This document shows, piece by piece, positions 53,639-63,081 of a stretch of 64,000 nucleotides of DNA. Source of the DNA: Campylobacter sp. (GTDB taxonomy: Bacteria; Campylobacterota; Campylobacteria; Campylobacterales; Campylobacteraceae); NCBI RefSeq assembly GCF_019423325.1, contig NZ_JAHZBQ010000004.1, positions 1 to 64,000 on the forward strand, read 5' to 3'. The first letter of the stretch is position 1. Every line of letters starts with the position of its first letter. The notes beneath the pieces are model-generated. The model was not told the origin of the DNA, did no database searches, and saw only the letters and a program-made list of their open reading frames with translations. The position numbers and the translations under genes are program-made.

Positions 53639-54796
53639 TTAGAATTTTAAAATTTTGCCTGATTTGCTGACTACGAGGATCGCTTCCCCGTCTGCGTACA
53701 TCGCTAAAAATTCGCTTTTTAAATCCACAACCTCCTTTAATCCTGCTTTTTGATTTTCGTAAATTTTATCTTTAGTAGCGATAAACTGCGTGCTGCGGGC
53801 GCACACGATGGATTTGATCCAAGAGCCCACGCTTTTGCGCTCGCCGCTTTTTAAATTTATAAAATTCCCCTCTATATCGCCCGCAAACAGCGTCCCGTCG
53901 CAGTCTGCAAGAGCAGTGGCGATAGAGCCGCTTAAATTTTTATCGCCAGCTTCGGCTGAAATTTCGCTTTGAGTTTTAAGCTCCTCGTCTTGAAATTTTG
54001 CGCCTTTAAATTCTGAGCTTTGAAATTCCGCGTTCTTTGCGCCGCTAGCTTTCGTTTCGTTTTGCTCGGAGCCTTGCACGATTCTCGTGCTATTAAATTC
54101 TGCATCTTTAAATTTCACGCCACCAAGCTCTCCCTGCGCGGCGCGATTAGGCGCTGCATCGATGCCGCTAAATTTAGTCGCGACAATATCTGCGCTAAAA
54201 CAGGCTACGCCGTTCCAGCTTGCGACGCAAAGTCCGTTAGCGCCCAGACTAACGGCATTGATCCTGCCGTAATGAAACGAAATTCCGCGCAGCCCATCTG
54301 GGGCGGAATTTCTATTTAAAGATTGCCCGTTTGCGGTGGAATTCTCACCTGGGGCGTAGCCGCCATCCGCGCTGTTATCAGGGTCTTCGTCTAATCTTAT
54401 TAGTTGATTCTTATCTACTACCGCGTAAATTGCGTATTTTTCGGCATAGATCGCATCTATTTGGGCTGTGCCGCTACGCCCCGTCTTAAGCGCGCCTAAA
54501 AACTTTAATCTGTCGTTTAGTACCGCGATTTCGGCTCCGCCCCAAGCTAGATAAATTTTGCCGTTTTTAAAATTTAGAGCCGTGATTTCGTTATCGCTGT
54601 ATTTTTGCGCGAACTCCACATCCCATTTAGCAGTATCAAACATCCTAAGCTCGCCGCCACTGCCGCATAAAAGCAGTCGGTGCGAGCTTGCGTCGAATGC
54701 GCCCAGACGCAGCGTGGCATTTAGATCAAAGCTGCCGGCTGCTGCTATCTGCGATAAACAAATCAAAAAGGCAATACAAAATTTTTTAAAATTCAT
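53639..54796 (-). CDS. Periplasmic beta-propeller protein upstream of nosZ (NapL-like)
   Basis: A 385-residue exported protein (signal peptide about 1-19). The sequence is a series of short beta strands with WD-like repeats, such as LLLCGSGGELRMFDTAKWDVEFAQ and GKIYLAWGGAEIAVL. Campylobacterota carry a comparable propeller, NapL, in the nap operon. A role in NosZ maturation is possible but not known. Asn-Ser and Lys-Phe inserts (about 140-165, 235-290) disrupt the middle. It lies 12 bases before nosZ, so it is probably the first gene of the operon. Confidence 0.65.
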   Translation of the reverse strand: MNFKKFCIAFLICLSQIAAAGSFDLNATLRLGAFDASSHRLLLCGSGGELRMFDTAKWDVEFAQKYSDNEITALNFKNGKIYLAWGGAEIAVLNDRLKFLGALKTGRSGTAQIDAIYAEKYAIYAVVDKNQLIRLDEDPDNSADGGYAPGENSTANGQSLNRNSAPDGLRGISFHYGRINAVSLGANGLCVASWNGVACFSADIVATKFSGIDAAPNRAAQGELGGVKFKDAEFNSTRIVQGSEQNETKASGAKNAEFQSSEFKGAKFQDEELKTQSEISAEAGDKNLSGSIATALADCDGTLFAGDIEGNFINLKSGERKSVGSWIKSIVCARSTQFIATKDKIYENQKAGLKEVVDLKSEFLAMYADGEAILVVSKSGKILKF

Positions 54797-55094
54797 CTTA
54801 ATCCACTCTTTGCGAAATGATACTCTCCCAAGGCTTAAAAATCGGTTTAAAGCTTGAGCTATAATGAAATTCTAAGATTTCTTAAAAGTTACGAAATTCT
54901 ATGATATAAAAACAGCTCTAAGTGAAATTTTATTTTTCACATTTTTGCTATATAAATTCCGCTTTAAAATTATAATTTTAGTAAATTTTTATTTTGACAG
55001 ATTTTTACAATTCGTAACGCTCCTTTAATTTTGTTTAAATAAAAAGTTAGTATAATCGCCAAAGTTTGTTTTAAATTTTACTGAAGGAGAAACT
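54797..55094. promoter_or_regulatory. Divergent promoter region between the nos operon and dcuB
   Basis: This AT-rich 298-base region serves both operons. A TATAAT lies at 55051-55056 for dcuB. Minus-strand TATAAT-like sequence lies near 54970 (ATTATAATTTT, symmetrical) for the nos operon. No canonical FNR site was found by eye. Confidence 0.5.
55051..55056 (+). promoter_or_regulatory. Probable -10 element of dcuB
   Basis: TATAAT 39 bases upstream of the ATG, preceded by TTAG and followed by CGCC, in a T-rich tract. Confidence 0.5.
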
Positions 55095-56762
55095 ATGGAG
55101 TTTCTGACAAGTTTGTCTGAAAGCACTCAATTCTTTTTGCAGCTCATTATAGTCTTGGGCTGTTTGTTTTACGGTGCTAAAAAAGGCGGTATGGCGCTGG
55201 GAATTCTAGGCGGTATAGGCTTAGTGATCTTAGTGTTTGGATTTAGATTAGAGCCGGGTAAGCCGGCAGTGGACGTTATTTTAACTATCCTCGCAGTTGT
55301 CGTAGCAAGTGCAACGCTACAGGCTACGGGAGGGCTTGATGTAATGCTTCAAATAGCGGAGAAATTGCTTCGTAAGCATCCGAAGATGGTTTGTATCATC
55401 GCTCCAACTGTTGCGTGGACGCTTACGATTTTGTGCGGAACGGGACACACCGTTTATACGCTGCTTCCGATCATTTATGACGTAGCTATTAAAAATGGAA
55501 TTCGCCCTGAGCGCCCGATGGCTGCTTCTACGATCTCCTCGCAACTTGCTATCATCGCTAGCCCCGTTTCGGTTGCCGGCGTTTCGATGGTCGCGATCTT
55601 ACTAGGTCAAGGCGTGCATATCGAGGGCTTTAGTACGTATTTGGATCTGCTAAAACTCACTATCCCTTCTACTTTCATCGGTATGCTTGCGATCGGAACG
55701 TGGTCGATTTTTAGAGGTAAAGATCTAGATAAAGATCCGGAATTCCAAGAAAAGATCAAAGACCCAGAGCAGAAAAAATATATCTACGGCGAAAGCACGA
55801 CCTTGCTAGGTCAAAAGCTTCCTAGGATTAAGTGGATCTGCATGTGGATTTTCTTAGCCACTATTGCGCTAGTTGCGGTTTTGGGTTACGAAAAAAGCTT
55901 ACGCCCTGCGTGGACTAAAAATGTTCCGGGCAAATCCGTAGAGATCATCGTCGATAAAAAAACGGTCAAAAATATCACGATCAAAGATGGTCAGGTCATT
56001 TCTATGGTGGATGGCGGTAAGGTCGTCTCAAACGTCAAAGAGTCTAAGGCTAAGGATGCGACGAAATTTAATAGCGTCGAAATTTACGACAAAGATAAAA
56101 AGCTTGCTCAAAGCATCGTCTCTCAAGACGGAAATGTCGTCATCACGACAGGCGATAAGAGCGAAAGTATCGCAAATGCAAGCATTGTCGTAAAAGATAC
56201 TATGAAAAAGACCACAAATTTAAATATGGTCTTAACCATTCAAATTTTCATGCTTCTTGCAGCATCCATCATGATGATCGCTTCGGGCATAAAAGCGGGC
56301 AATATCGCTAAAAACGAAATTTTTCATAGCGGTATGATCGCGCTCGTAGCCATTTATGGAATTTCATGGATGGCAGAGACTATGTTTACTGCTCATATCG
56401 AAATGCTAAAAGCGTCGCTAGGTAAGGTCGTTATGGCGTATCCGTGGACATATGTCATCGTTTCCCTTTTGATTAGTAAATTCCTTAACTCTCAAGCAGC
56501 AGCGGTTGCTACTTTCGTACCGCTAGCGGTTAGCATCGGTATCGATCCGGGTCTTATTATTGCGTTTGCACCTGCTTGCTACGGATACTATATCCTACCT
56601 ACCTATCCGAGCGATCTTGCGGCGATCCAGTTCGACCGCTCGGGCACTACGCACATTGGTAAATTCGTCATCAACCACAGCTTCATTTTCCCTGGGCTAA
56701 TAGGCGTTCTTACTTCATGCGCGATGGGCTTTATCTTCGCTCATATTTACGGCTATTTATAA
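55095..56762 (+). CDS. dcuB: DcuB anaerobic C4-dicarboxylate transporter with an inserted loop domain
   Basis: A 555-residue antiporter of the DcuA/DcuB family for fumarate-succinate exchange. The first 270 residues are typical (GTGHTVYTLLPIIYDVA, PERPMAASTISSQLAIIASPVSVAG). The C-terminal half has the YYILPTYPSDLAAIQFDRSGTT segment. Between LRPAW near residue 272 and the next helix near 378 there is an insert of about 100 residues, rich in Lys, Asp and Val with repeated KDG and QDGN turns, that reads as a small beta domain. E. coli DcuB is about 446 residues, so this accounts for the extra length. AAGGAG precedes the ATG. A clean terminator follows. Confidence 0.93.
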   Translation: MEFLTSLSESTQFFLQLIIVLGCLFYGAKKGGMALGILGGIGLVILVFGFRLEPGKPAVDVILTILAVVVASATLQATGGLDVMLQIAEKLLRKHPKMVCIIAPTVAWTLTILCGTGHTVYTLLPIIYDVAIKNGIRPERPMAASTISSQLAIIASPVSVAGVSMVAILLGQGVHIEGFSTYLDLLKLTIPSTFIGMLAIGTWSIFRGKDLDKDPEFQEKIKDPEQKKYIYGESTTLLGQKLPRIKWICMWIFLATIALVAVLGYEKSLRPAWTKNVPGKSVEIIVDKKTVKNITIKDGQVISMVDGGKVVSNVKESKAKDATKFNSVEIYDKDKKLAQSIVSQDGNVVITTGDKSESIANASIVVKDTMKKTTNLNMVLTIQIFMLLAASIMMIASGIKAGNIAKNEIFHSGMIALVAIYGISWMAETMFTAHIEMLKASLGKVVMAYPWTYVIVSLLISKFLNSQAAAVATFVPLAVSIGIDPGLIIAFAPACYGYYILPTYPSDLAAIQFDRSGTTHIGKFVINHSFIFPGLIGVLTSCAMGFIFAHIYGYL

Positions 56763-56771
56763 TAGCTATAC

Positions 56772-56799
56772 GCTCGCGAGTTCGATACTCGCGAGCTTT
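56772..56799 (+). terminator. Terminator after dcuB
   Basis: GCTCGCGAGT and ACTCGCGAGC form a perfect 10-bp stem with a five-base loop, followed by TTTAAATTT, 10 bases after the dcuB stop. Confidence 0.75.
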
Positions 56800-56937
56800 A
56801 AATTTCAAATCCCAGTGGCTTTATAAAATTTTATAAAATTTTGAAATTTTAAATGCTCTAAATTTTTAAATTCTAAAGCTTTCTAAATTCTATTCATAAC
56901 CCGCTCTAGGCTAATCCGTTTTAAATAAAATTTACGT

Positions 56938-56943
56938 TATAAT
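56938..56943 (+). promoter_or_regulatory. -10 element of the lar operon
   Basis: TATAAT followed by CCCGCCAAATTCCACAT and then AGGAGG before larA. The GCCAAATTCCACAT block repeats the one upstream of the DUF364 gene at 30696-30710. Confidence 0.55.
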
Positions 56944-56971
56944 CCCGCCAAATTCCACATAGGAGGCAGAT

Positions 56972-58222
56972 ATGCAAATCCCTATCGCATACGGCAAAGA
57001 TGATCATCTAAGCTTAGAGGTAAACGAGAAAAATTTACTAGGCGTTTTTAACCCCAACCCCGTGGCTAAATTTGACGAAACGGCGCTCATCGCAAAGGCT
57101 CTGGCAAATCCGATAAATCAAAAAAGCTTTGACGAGTTTATAGCAGGCGAGCAAAAGATCGTCATCATCGTAAATGATGGCACTCGACCGACGCCGACGG
57201 CAAAAATTTTAAAGCAAATTTACCCGAAAATCCGCGAGAAAAATAAAATTTTCATCATCGCCACCGGCTGCCATAGAGAGGGCACGCAGGAAGAATACGA
57301 GATGATCTTCGGCAAAGAAATTTACGCGGAGATCAGAGCCAAAAACGAAGTTCACGATCACGACTCCAAGCACGACGAGATGGTGTTTTTAGGCGAGTCA
57401 AAAAACGGCACGCAGATGTATCTAAACAAAATCGTAGCAGAAGCCAAAAAGGTAATCGTCATAGGCTCGGTCGAGCCGCACTATTTTGCAGGCTACACCG
57501 GCGGCAGAAAGGCCTTTTTGCCGGGCACCGCGTCATACGAGAGCATCACGCAAAATCACAAGCTAGCTCTTAGCGCCGACGCGCAGGCGCTGCGCCTAGA
57601 GGGCAACCCAGTGCACGAAGATATGATCGACGCGATGAAAGTTCTTGCGCATATCGACGTTTTTTCGATCCAGACGGTGCTTGATAGCGAGCACGGCGTT
57701 TATTACGCAAGTGCTGGCGATCTAAACGATAGCTTTTACGATTGCGTGAAAAAGGCAGACGAGGTCTTTTGCGTAGACATCCCGCGCAAGGCCGACATCG
57801 TGATCTCGGTCGCGCCCTATCCGATGGACGTCGATCTCTATCAGGCGCAAAAAGCCCTAGATAACGGCAAACTAGCGCTCGCGCAGGACGGAATTTTAAT
57901 CATGGTCGCAAAGTGCCGCACCGGCATCGGACCAAAGCCGTTTTTTGATCTGATGGCTTCCGCCGACACGCCTAAAAAGGTGCTAGAAAAGATCAGTGCG
58001 GGTTTTAAGCTCGGCTATCATAAGGCCGCTAAAATGGCCGAAATCTCGCTCTGGGCGCAGACCTGGGCGGTAAGCGATCTGAGCGACGATGAGATGCGAG
58101 CCGTACACCTAAAGCCGTACCACGACATCCAAAAGGCCGTGGACGACGCACTCGCGCAAAAGGGCGCGGACGCAAAAATCATCATCCTGCCGTTTGGCTC
58201 GATGATGGTGCCTAAGGCGTAA
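56972..58222 (+). CDS. larA: LarA-family nickel-pincer-dependent 2-hydroxyacid racemase or epimerase
   Basis: A 416-residue LarA homologue. The residues of L. plantarum LarA are present: H101 (GCHR), H170 (VEPHYFAGYTGGRK), K180, which binds the pincer cofactor covalently, and H196 (NHKL). The spacings K-H 16 and H-K 10 equal those of LarA H174, K184 and H200. The DGTRPTP loop is also present. The family includes racemases of lactate, malate and other 2-hydroxyacids and epimerases of sugar acids. The neighbouring ttdAB suggests a substrate such as malate or tartrate, which is inference. AGGAGG precedes the ATG. Confidence 0.92.
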   Translation: MQIPIAYGKDDHLSLEVNEKNLLGVFNPNPVAKFDETALIAKALANPINQKSFDEFIAGEQKIVIIVNDGTRPTPTAKILKQIYPKIREKNKIFIIATGCHREGTQEEYEMIFGKEIYAEIRAKNEVHDHDSKHDEMVFLGESKNGTQMYLNKIVAEAKKVIVIGSVEPHYFAGYTGGRKAFLPGTASYESITQNHKLALSADAQALRLEGNPVHEDMIDAMKVLAHIDVFSIQTVLDSEHGVYYASAGDLNDSFYDCVKKADEVFCVDIPRKADIVISVAPYPMDVDLYQAQKALDNGKLALAQDGILIMVAKCRTGIGPKPFFDLMASADTPKKVLEKISAGFKLGYHKAAKMAEISLWAQTWAVSDLSDDEMRAVHLKPYHDIQKAVDDALAQKGADAKIIILPFGSMMVPKA

Positions 58223-58224
58223 GT

Positions 58225-59472
58225 TTGGCTAAAATTTTATATTACGACGCGAGCGCGGGCATTAGCGGCGATATGAACTTAGCCGCGCTGGTGGAGCTCG
58301 GAGTGGATTTTGACTATCTTTGCGCCGAGCTTGAGAAGTTAAATTTAGCCGGCGAATTTAAGCTGGAGCGCAAAAGCGTGCTAAAAAACGGCATCGCTGC
58401 GACTAAAATCGACGTCGTGCCGCTAAAATCGCAGCCCCACGCCAGAAGCTACGCCGATATCAAGCAAATTTTAGAGAGTTCAAATTTAAGCCAGAGCTGC
58501 AAACAAAGAGCGGGCGCGATATTTCGCACCATTGCAGAGGCGGAGGCCAAAGTCCACGGCACGGACGTCGATCGGGTGCATTTCCACGAGCTCGGGGCGA
58601 TAGATAGCATCGTGGATGTCGCGGGCGCGGCGATCTGCTTTGAGTATCTTTTTGAAAATTTGGGTGTCTCGCGCGTGCTAAGCTCCAAAATCGAGCTTGG
58701 CGGCGGCATAACGATCTGCGATCACGGCGCGCTTAGCGTGCCGGCACCCGCCGTTTGCGAAATTTTAAAAGGCGTACCGATAAGTTTAGGGCGCGCAAAT
58801 TTCGAGATGACCACGCCAACGGGAGCGGCGATTTTAAAGGCCTGCGCGGACGAGTTTGTAGACGGCGCGAGCTTTAAGATAGAAAAGATCGGCTACGGTG
58901 CAGGCAGCAAGGACGCAGCGGGCTTTGCAGACGTGCTTCGCGCGATAATCTGCGAGGCGGATGAAAATTTGAACGATGAAAGCGGCGAGCCAAATTTAGG
59001 CGCACGCTCAGGCTACGGCGAGGTTTGCAAGCAAATTTTAATCTCCACGAACATCGACGATATGGACGCCGAGAGCTTCGCCTTTGCGTGCGAAATTTTA
59101 CGCGAAAACGGCGCGCTAGACGTGTTTAGCCGCTCTATTTTTATGAAAAAAGGGCGCGCAGGCTTTGAGCTAAACGCGCTGTGCCGCAAGCAGGACGCGC
59201 AAAATTTAAAGGATCTGATTTTTACGCACACGACGGCGATCGGCGTCCGCGAGGTAGAGGTTGCTAAAACCGAGCTAAAGCGCGAGTTTGTGCGGGTGCA
59301 GACGAAATTCGGCGAGATAGGGCTTAAAATTTCAGGCAGCAGCCAAACGCAAAAAATAAAGCCCGAATTTGACGAGTGCAAGACTGCGGCGCTCACGCAC
59401 GGCACGACGATCGAGCGGGTGCGGAGAGAGGCGCTAGAAATCTATGACGAAACTAGAAAAACTAAAGGCTGA
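58225..59472 (+). CDS. larC: LarC nickel insertion enzyme of pincer cofactor synthesis
   Basis: A 415-residue protein that inserts nickel into the pyridinium-dithiocarboxylate nucleotide. The ILYYDASAGISGDMNLAALVELG start is diagnostic. In L. plantarum the protein is made from two frames by ribosomal frameshifting; here it is a single continuous frame. The start is TTG two bases after the larA stop, with no better alternative nearby. The 3' end overlaps larE by 29 bases. Confidence 0.9.
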   Translation: MAKILYYDASAGISGDMNLAALVELGVDFDYLCAELEKLNLAGEFKLERKSVLKNGIAATKIDVVPLKSQPHARSYADIKQILESSNLSQSCKQRAGAIFRTIAEAEAKVHGTDVDRVHFHELGAIDSIVDVAGAAICFEYLFENLGVSRVLSSKIELGGGITICDHGALSVPAPAVCEILKGVPISLGRANFEMTTPTGAAILKACADEFVDGASFKIEKIGYGAGSKDAAGFADVLRAIICEADENLNDESGEPNLGARSGYGEVCKQILISTNIDDMDAESFAFACEILRENGALDVFSRSIFMKKGRAGFELNALCRKQDAQNLKDLIFTHTTAIGVREVEVAKTELKREFVRVQTKFGEIGLKISGSSQTQKIKPEFDECKTAALTHGTTIERVRREALEIYDETRKTKG

Positions 59473-60226
59473 TCTGCGCGGGCTGGGCGAACTCGCGGTC
59501 GCATTTAGCGGCGGTACGGACAGCTCGCTACTATTGCGCGCCGCGCACGACGCGCTGGGTGAGCGCGCGATGGGCATAACGATCAGATCGCCCTACATGT
59601 CCTCGCGCGAGATCGCCGAAGCCGTAGAATTTGCCCGCATCTACGGCATCAGGCACGAAATTTTAGAGCTAGGCGCCGCGGAGGAGATCAAAGACAACCC
59701 CGAAAACCGCTGCTATCTGTGCAAAAAGGCAGTATTTTCGAGCCTGATCGAGCGCGCCCGTGAGCTTGGCTTTAGCCGCGTCGCAGACGGCACGAACCGC
59801 GATGATCTGGGCGAATACCGCCCGGGGCTCAAAGCAAAAGAGGAGCTCGGCGTACTCTCGCCGCTGATAAATTTAACCAAATCAGATATCCGCGAGCTAT
59901 CGCGCGAGTTAAATTTACCCACCGCCGAAAAACCCGGCTACGCGTGCTTGCTAACGCGCCTGCCGCACGGGCGTGAGATCGATGAGAGCGAGCTAAATTT
60001 GATCGAAGCGGCGGAAAATCTACTCATCGCAAGCGGCTACGCAAACGTCCGCGCGCGGTGCGACCGCAAAAATATAAAGCTGCAAATGCCCTTTGCTAGC
60101 ATGCAAAGCTTTCTAAACGATGCGAAATTTAAAGATATCGTTAGGCAGCTCGTGATGCTGGGCGCAGCGGATGTGACGCTCGATCTAAAGGGGCTTAGAG
60201 AGGATGTTTTGCATGAGAGAGGATGA
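59444..60226 (+). CDS. larE: LarE sulfur transferase of pincer cofactor synthesis
   Basis: A 260-residue ATP pyrophosphatase with a PP-loop (FSGGTDSS, about residues 21-28). It converts the two carboxylates of P2CMN to thiocarboxylates. C168 (GYACLLTRLPHG) matches the sulfur-donating Cys176 of L. plantarum LarE. Two more cysteines, C90 and C93 (RCYLC), are present, and a three-Cys form could hold a [4Fe-4S] cluster as in some LarE enzymes. That point is open. Overlaps larC and larB. Confidence 0.9.
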   Translation: MTKLEKLKADLRGLGELAVAFSGGTDSSLLLRAAHDALGERAMGITIRSPYMSSREIAEAVEFARIYGIRHEILELGAAEEIKDNPENRCYLCKKAVFSSLIERARELGFSRVADGTNRDDLGEYRPGLKAKEELGVLSPLINLTKSDIRELSRELNLPTAEKPGYACLLTRLPHGREIDESELNLIEAAENLLIASGYANVRARCDRKNIKLQMPFASMQSFLNDAKFKDIVRQLVMLGAADVTLDLKGLREDVLHERG

Positions 60227-60959
60227 AATTTTAGAGCTTTTCGCGGGGATAAAAAGCGGCCGCGTGAGCGAGCAAGAGGCGCTAAAGTACCTGAAAAACT
60301 ACCCCTACGAGGACGTGGGCTGCGCCAAAATCGACGTTCAGCGCGCCCTGCGAAACGGCGCGGGCGAGGTGATCTACGGCGAGGGCAAGACGGATGATGA
60401 AATTTTACGCATCGCAGAGGCGATCGGCGCGAGGCGGCAAAATATCCTAATCACGCGCACGAACGAGCGGGTTTTTAAGCGCGTGCGCGAGACGCTGCCG
60501 CAGGCGGAGTTTAACGCTCGCGGCCGCGTGATCAGCGTCAAATTTAAAGAGCCCGCGCTCACGCAAAGCTATATCGCGATAGTATCTGCCGGCACCGCCG
60601 ACGGCGCGGTAGTGGAGGAGGCGTACGAGACGGCGCGCTTTTTAGGCAACGACGCGCGTAAATTTAGCGACGCGGGCGTGGCTGGGCTGCACAGGCTGAT
60701 CGCAAATTTAGAGCAGATACGCGGCGCAAAGGTCGTGATCGCGGTGGCGGGCATGGAGGGCGCGCTAGCTAGCGTGCTGGCAGGCCTCGTGAGAGTGCCC
60801 GTGATCGCAGTGCCCACCAGCGTGGGATACGGGGCGAGTTTCGGCGGACTGGCGGCGCTACTATCGATGCTAAATAGCTGCGCAAACGGCGTCAGCGTCG
60901 TAAATATCGACAACGGTTTCGGCGCCGCGTACAACGCGAGCCTGATAAATCATCTCTAA
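60213..60959 (+). CDS. larB: LarB carboxylase of pincer cofactor synthesis
   Basis: A 248-residue AIR-carboxylase-like enzyme that carboxylates and cleaves nicotinic acid adenine dinucleotide, the first step of pincer cofactor synthesis. Family stretches are visible: VSAGTADGAVVEEAYETA, ANLEQIRGAKVVIAVAGMEGAL and VPTSVGYGASFGGLAALLSM. I use ATG 60213, since GAGAGG is spaced correctly for it and only touches the alternative ATG at 60204. Together with larA, larC and larE the whole cofactor pathway is present. The gene order here is A-C-E-B. Confidence 0.9.
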   Translation: MREDEILELFAGIKSGRVSEQEALKYLKNYPYEDVGCAKIDVQRALRNGAGEVIYGEGKTDDEILRIAEAIGARRQNILITRTNERVFKRVRETLPQAEFNARGRVISVKFKEPALTQSYIAIVSAGTADGAVVEEAYETARFLGNDARKFSDAGVAGLHRLIANLEQIRGAKVVIAVAGMEGALASVLAGLVRVPVIAVPTSVGYGASFGGLAALLSMLNSCANGVSVVNIDNGFGAAYNASLINHL

Positions 60960-61012
60960 ATTTACGCCCGCCGCGCGGGTCAAATTTAACGGCTAAATTT
61001 AAAAGGAAAGCG

Positions 61013-61450
61013 TTGCGAGGGGAAAATTTAAACGAGCAAAAAAGTGCCGCAAAGCTCGCGCAAAAGCCGCAAACAAGGCAAAGCGCGAGAACGAGGCTAG
61101 CGTTTTTAGCCGCGGCTGGCGTGATTTTGGCGGCTGAAATTTACATCGCGATCTGCGTAAAGGGCGGCTTCGTGCGGCACTACCTGGGCGACGTTTTGGC
61201 CGTCATCTTGCTTTATGCTTTGACGCGGGCTATTTTTAGCGCGCCGCCTTTAAATTTGCCGCTTAAAATTTTCGCGTTTGCGGCGGCTTTGGAGCTAGCG
61301 CAGTATTTGGGCGCGGTGCAAATTTTAGGCGTAGAAAATAAAATTTTAAAAGTAATGATCGGCGGGACGTTTGATTTCGCCGATCTGCTCTGCTACGCGG
61401 TTGGCTGCGTCCTGGCGGGCGCTTATGAAAAATTTGAAAGTAAAATTTAG
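61013..61450 (+). CDS. DUF2809-family membrane protein
   Basis: A 145-residue protein with four helices (about residues 27-47, 55-75, 85-105, 120-140). The KGGFVRHYLGDVLAVILLY segment and the later FDFADLLCYAVGC stretch are DUF2809 signatures. Function unknown. It starts at TTG 61013 with AAAAGGAAA upstream, since no ATG is in frame nearby. It sits between larB and ttdA in the same direction, and 13 bases separate its stop from ttdA. Confidence 0.7.
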   Translation: MRGENLNEQKSAAKLAQKPQTRQSARTRLAFLAAAGVILAAEIYIAICVKGGFVRHYLGDVLAVILLYALTRAIFSAPPLNLPLKIFAFAAALELAQYLGAVQILGVENKILKVMIGGTFDFADLLCYAVGCVLAGAYEKFESKI

Positions 61451-61463
61451 CAAAGGAGAAGCG

Positions 61464-62363
61464 ATGGATAAAGAAAAAGCCGTAGAAAAAATGACCGAGG
61501 TCATGGCAAAATTCGTCGGCTACACGGGCAAAGTGCTGCCTGATGATGTGACGGCGAAGCTATGGGAGCTTAGTGAGCGCGAGACGCAGCCGTTAGCGAA
61601 GGAGATCTACAAAACGATGTTTGAAAACCAGCGCCTAGCTAAGCAACTAGACCGTCCGTCCTGTCAGGATACGGGCGTGATCCAGTTTTTCGTGCGCTGC
61701 GGAGCGAACTTCCCGCTCATCGGCGAGCTTGAGGAGCTGCTGCGAGAGGCCGTACTGCGAGCGACGCGCGAGGCTCCGCTGCGTCACAACAGCGTCGAGA
61801 CCTTCGACGAGTATAACACCGGTAAAAACGTCGGAAAGGGCACGCCGAGCGTATTTTGGGAGATCGTGCCGGGTAGCAGCGAGTGCGAGATACACACCTA
61901 TATGGCTGGCGGCGGCTGTAGCCTGCCCGGCAAAGCGACCGTACTGATGCCGGGCATGGGCTACGAGGGGGTCGTGAAATTTGTGATGGACATAATGACG
62001 AACTACGGCATAAACGCCTGTCCGCCGCTACTAGTCGGCGTGGGCGTGGGTACCTCGATCGACGTGGCGTCCTTGCTATCCAAAAAAGCGCTGATGAGAC
62101 CTCTTGGCTCGGCAAATCCAAACGAACGCGCCGCGCTAACCGAAAAGCTGCTCGAAGAGGGCATAAACAAAATCGGCCTGGGCCCGCAAGGCATGAGCGG
62201 CGCAAGCTCGGTGATGGGCGTAAATATCGAGAACTGCGCCCGCCACCCAAGCGTCATCGCCGTCGCCGTAAACGTGGGCTGCTGGTCGCACCGCAAAGGC
62301 CATATCGTCTGGGACGAGCAGCTAAATTTTGCCGTAAAATCGCACAAGGAGTTCGCGCTATGA
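61464..62363 (+). CDS. ttdA: L(+)-tartrate dehydratase alpha subunit (TtdA-like)
   Basis: A 299-residue iron-sulfur dehydratase subunit. The cluster cysteines are C67 (SCQDTG), C186 (NACPP) and C273 (NVGCWSHRKG). The sequence fits E. coli TtdA better than fumarase alpha, for example APLRHNSVETFDEYNTGKN and IYKTMFEN. ATG 61464 is chosen because AAAGGAG precedes it; a longer open frame begins inside the upstream gene. The reaction would be tartrate to oxaloacetate, but malate or fumarate activity cannot be excluded. It overlaps ttdB by four bases. Confidence 0.85.
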   Translation: MDKEKAVEKMTEVMAKFVGYTGKVLPDDVTAKLWELSERETQPLAKEIYKTMFENQRLAKQLDRPSCQDTGVIQFFVRCGANFPLIGELEELLREAVLRATREAPLRHNSVETFDEYNTGKNVGKGTPSVFWEIVPGSSECEIHTYMAGGGCSLPGKATVLMPGMGYEGVVKFVMDIMTNYGINACPPLLVGVGVGTSIDVASLLSKKALMRPLGSANPNERAALTEKLLEEGINKIGLGPQGMSGASSVMGVNIENCARHPSVIAVAVNVGCWSHRKGHIVWDEQLNFAVKSHKEFAL

Positions 62364-62971
62364 GTAAGAAAATTTTAACCACGCCGATCGCGCCCGAGGA
62401 TCTGGCAGATATCAAGATCGGCGACGTGATCTATCTAACCGGACACATCGTCACCTGCCGCGACGTGCCGCACAGACGCATCGTGCAGGAGGGCTGCGAG
62501 CTGCCGCTAGATATAGCAGGCGGCGCGATCCTGCACGCAGGGCCGATCATCAGAAAAACGGGCGAAAAAAGCTTTGAGATGGTCTCCGTGGGGCCGACGA
62601 CTAGCATGAGGATGGAGAAATTCGAGCGCGAATTTATCGCTAAAACGGGCGTGCGCCTGATAGTGGGCAAAGGGGGAATGGGCGAAGGCACGATGAGCGG
62701 CTGCAAGCAGTTTGGCGCGATACACTGCGTATTTCCCGCGGGCTGCGCGGTGGTGGCCGCGACGCAGGTCGAGCAGATCGAGAGCGCGGACTGGACGGAG
62801 CTTGGGATGCCCGAGACGCTGTGGAAGTGCCGCGTGAAGGAGTTTGGTCCACTCATCGTCTCCATAGACGTGCACGGAAATAATCTTTTCGAGCAAAACA
62901 AGGTCAAATTTAACGAGAAAAAGGACGCGGCGCTAGCTGAAATTTTACCGCAGGTCGGGTTTATAAAATAA
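62360..62971 (+). CDS. ttdB: L(+)-tartrate dehydratase beta subunit (TtdB-like)
   Basis: A 203-residue partner of TtdA with the VSVGPTTSMRMEKFE stretch, IVGKGGMGEGTM and HCVFPAGCAVVAATQVEQIESADWTELGMPE, closer to TtdB than to the fumarase beta at 4399-4959. The ATG overlaps the ttdA stop (ATGA). Both subunits, the upstream lar genes and the convergent permease gene could form one organic-acid pathway. Confidence 0.86.
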   Translation: MSKKILTTPIAPEDLADIKIGDVIYLTGHIVTCRDVPHRRIVQEGCELPLDIAGGAILHAGPIIRKTGEKSFEMVSVGPTTSMRMEKFEREFIAKTGVRLIVGKGGMGEGTMSGCKQFGAIHCVFPAGCAVVAATQVEQIESADWTELGMPETLWKCRVKEFGPLIVSIDVHGNNLFEQNKVKFNEKKDAALAEILPQVGFIK

Positions 62972-63046
62972 AATTTAAACAGTATAAATTTACCACACTG
63001 CCAAATTTTATAAAATATTTAGGTTTAATAATAGGTCAAAGCTAAA

Positions 63047-63070
63047 CCGTCGGCTAGATTTAGCCGACGG
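63047..63070. terminator. Inverted repeat between convergent genes
   Basis: CCGTCGGCTA and TAGCCGACGG form a perfect 10-bp stem with a four-base loop, between ttdB and the permease gene. No strong T-run follows on either side, so it may work weakly for both directions. Confidence 0.55.
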
Positions 63071-63081
63071 CTTATGCAAAT

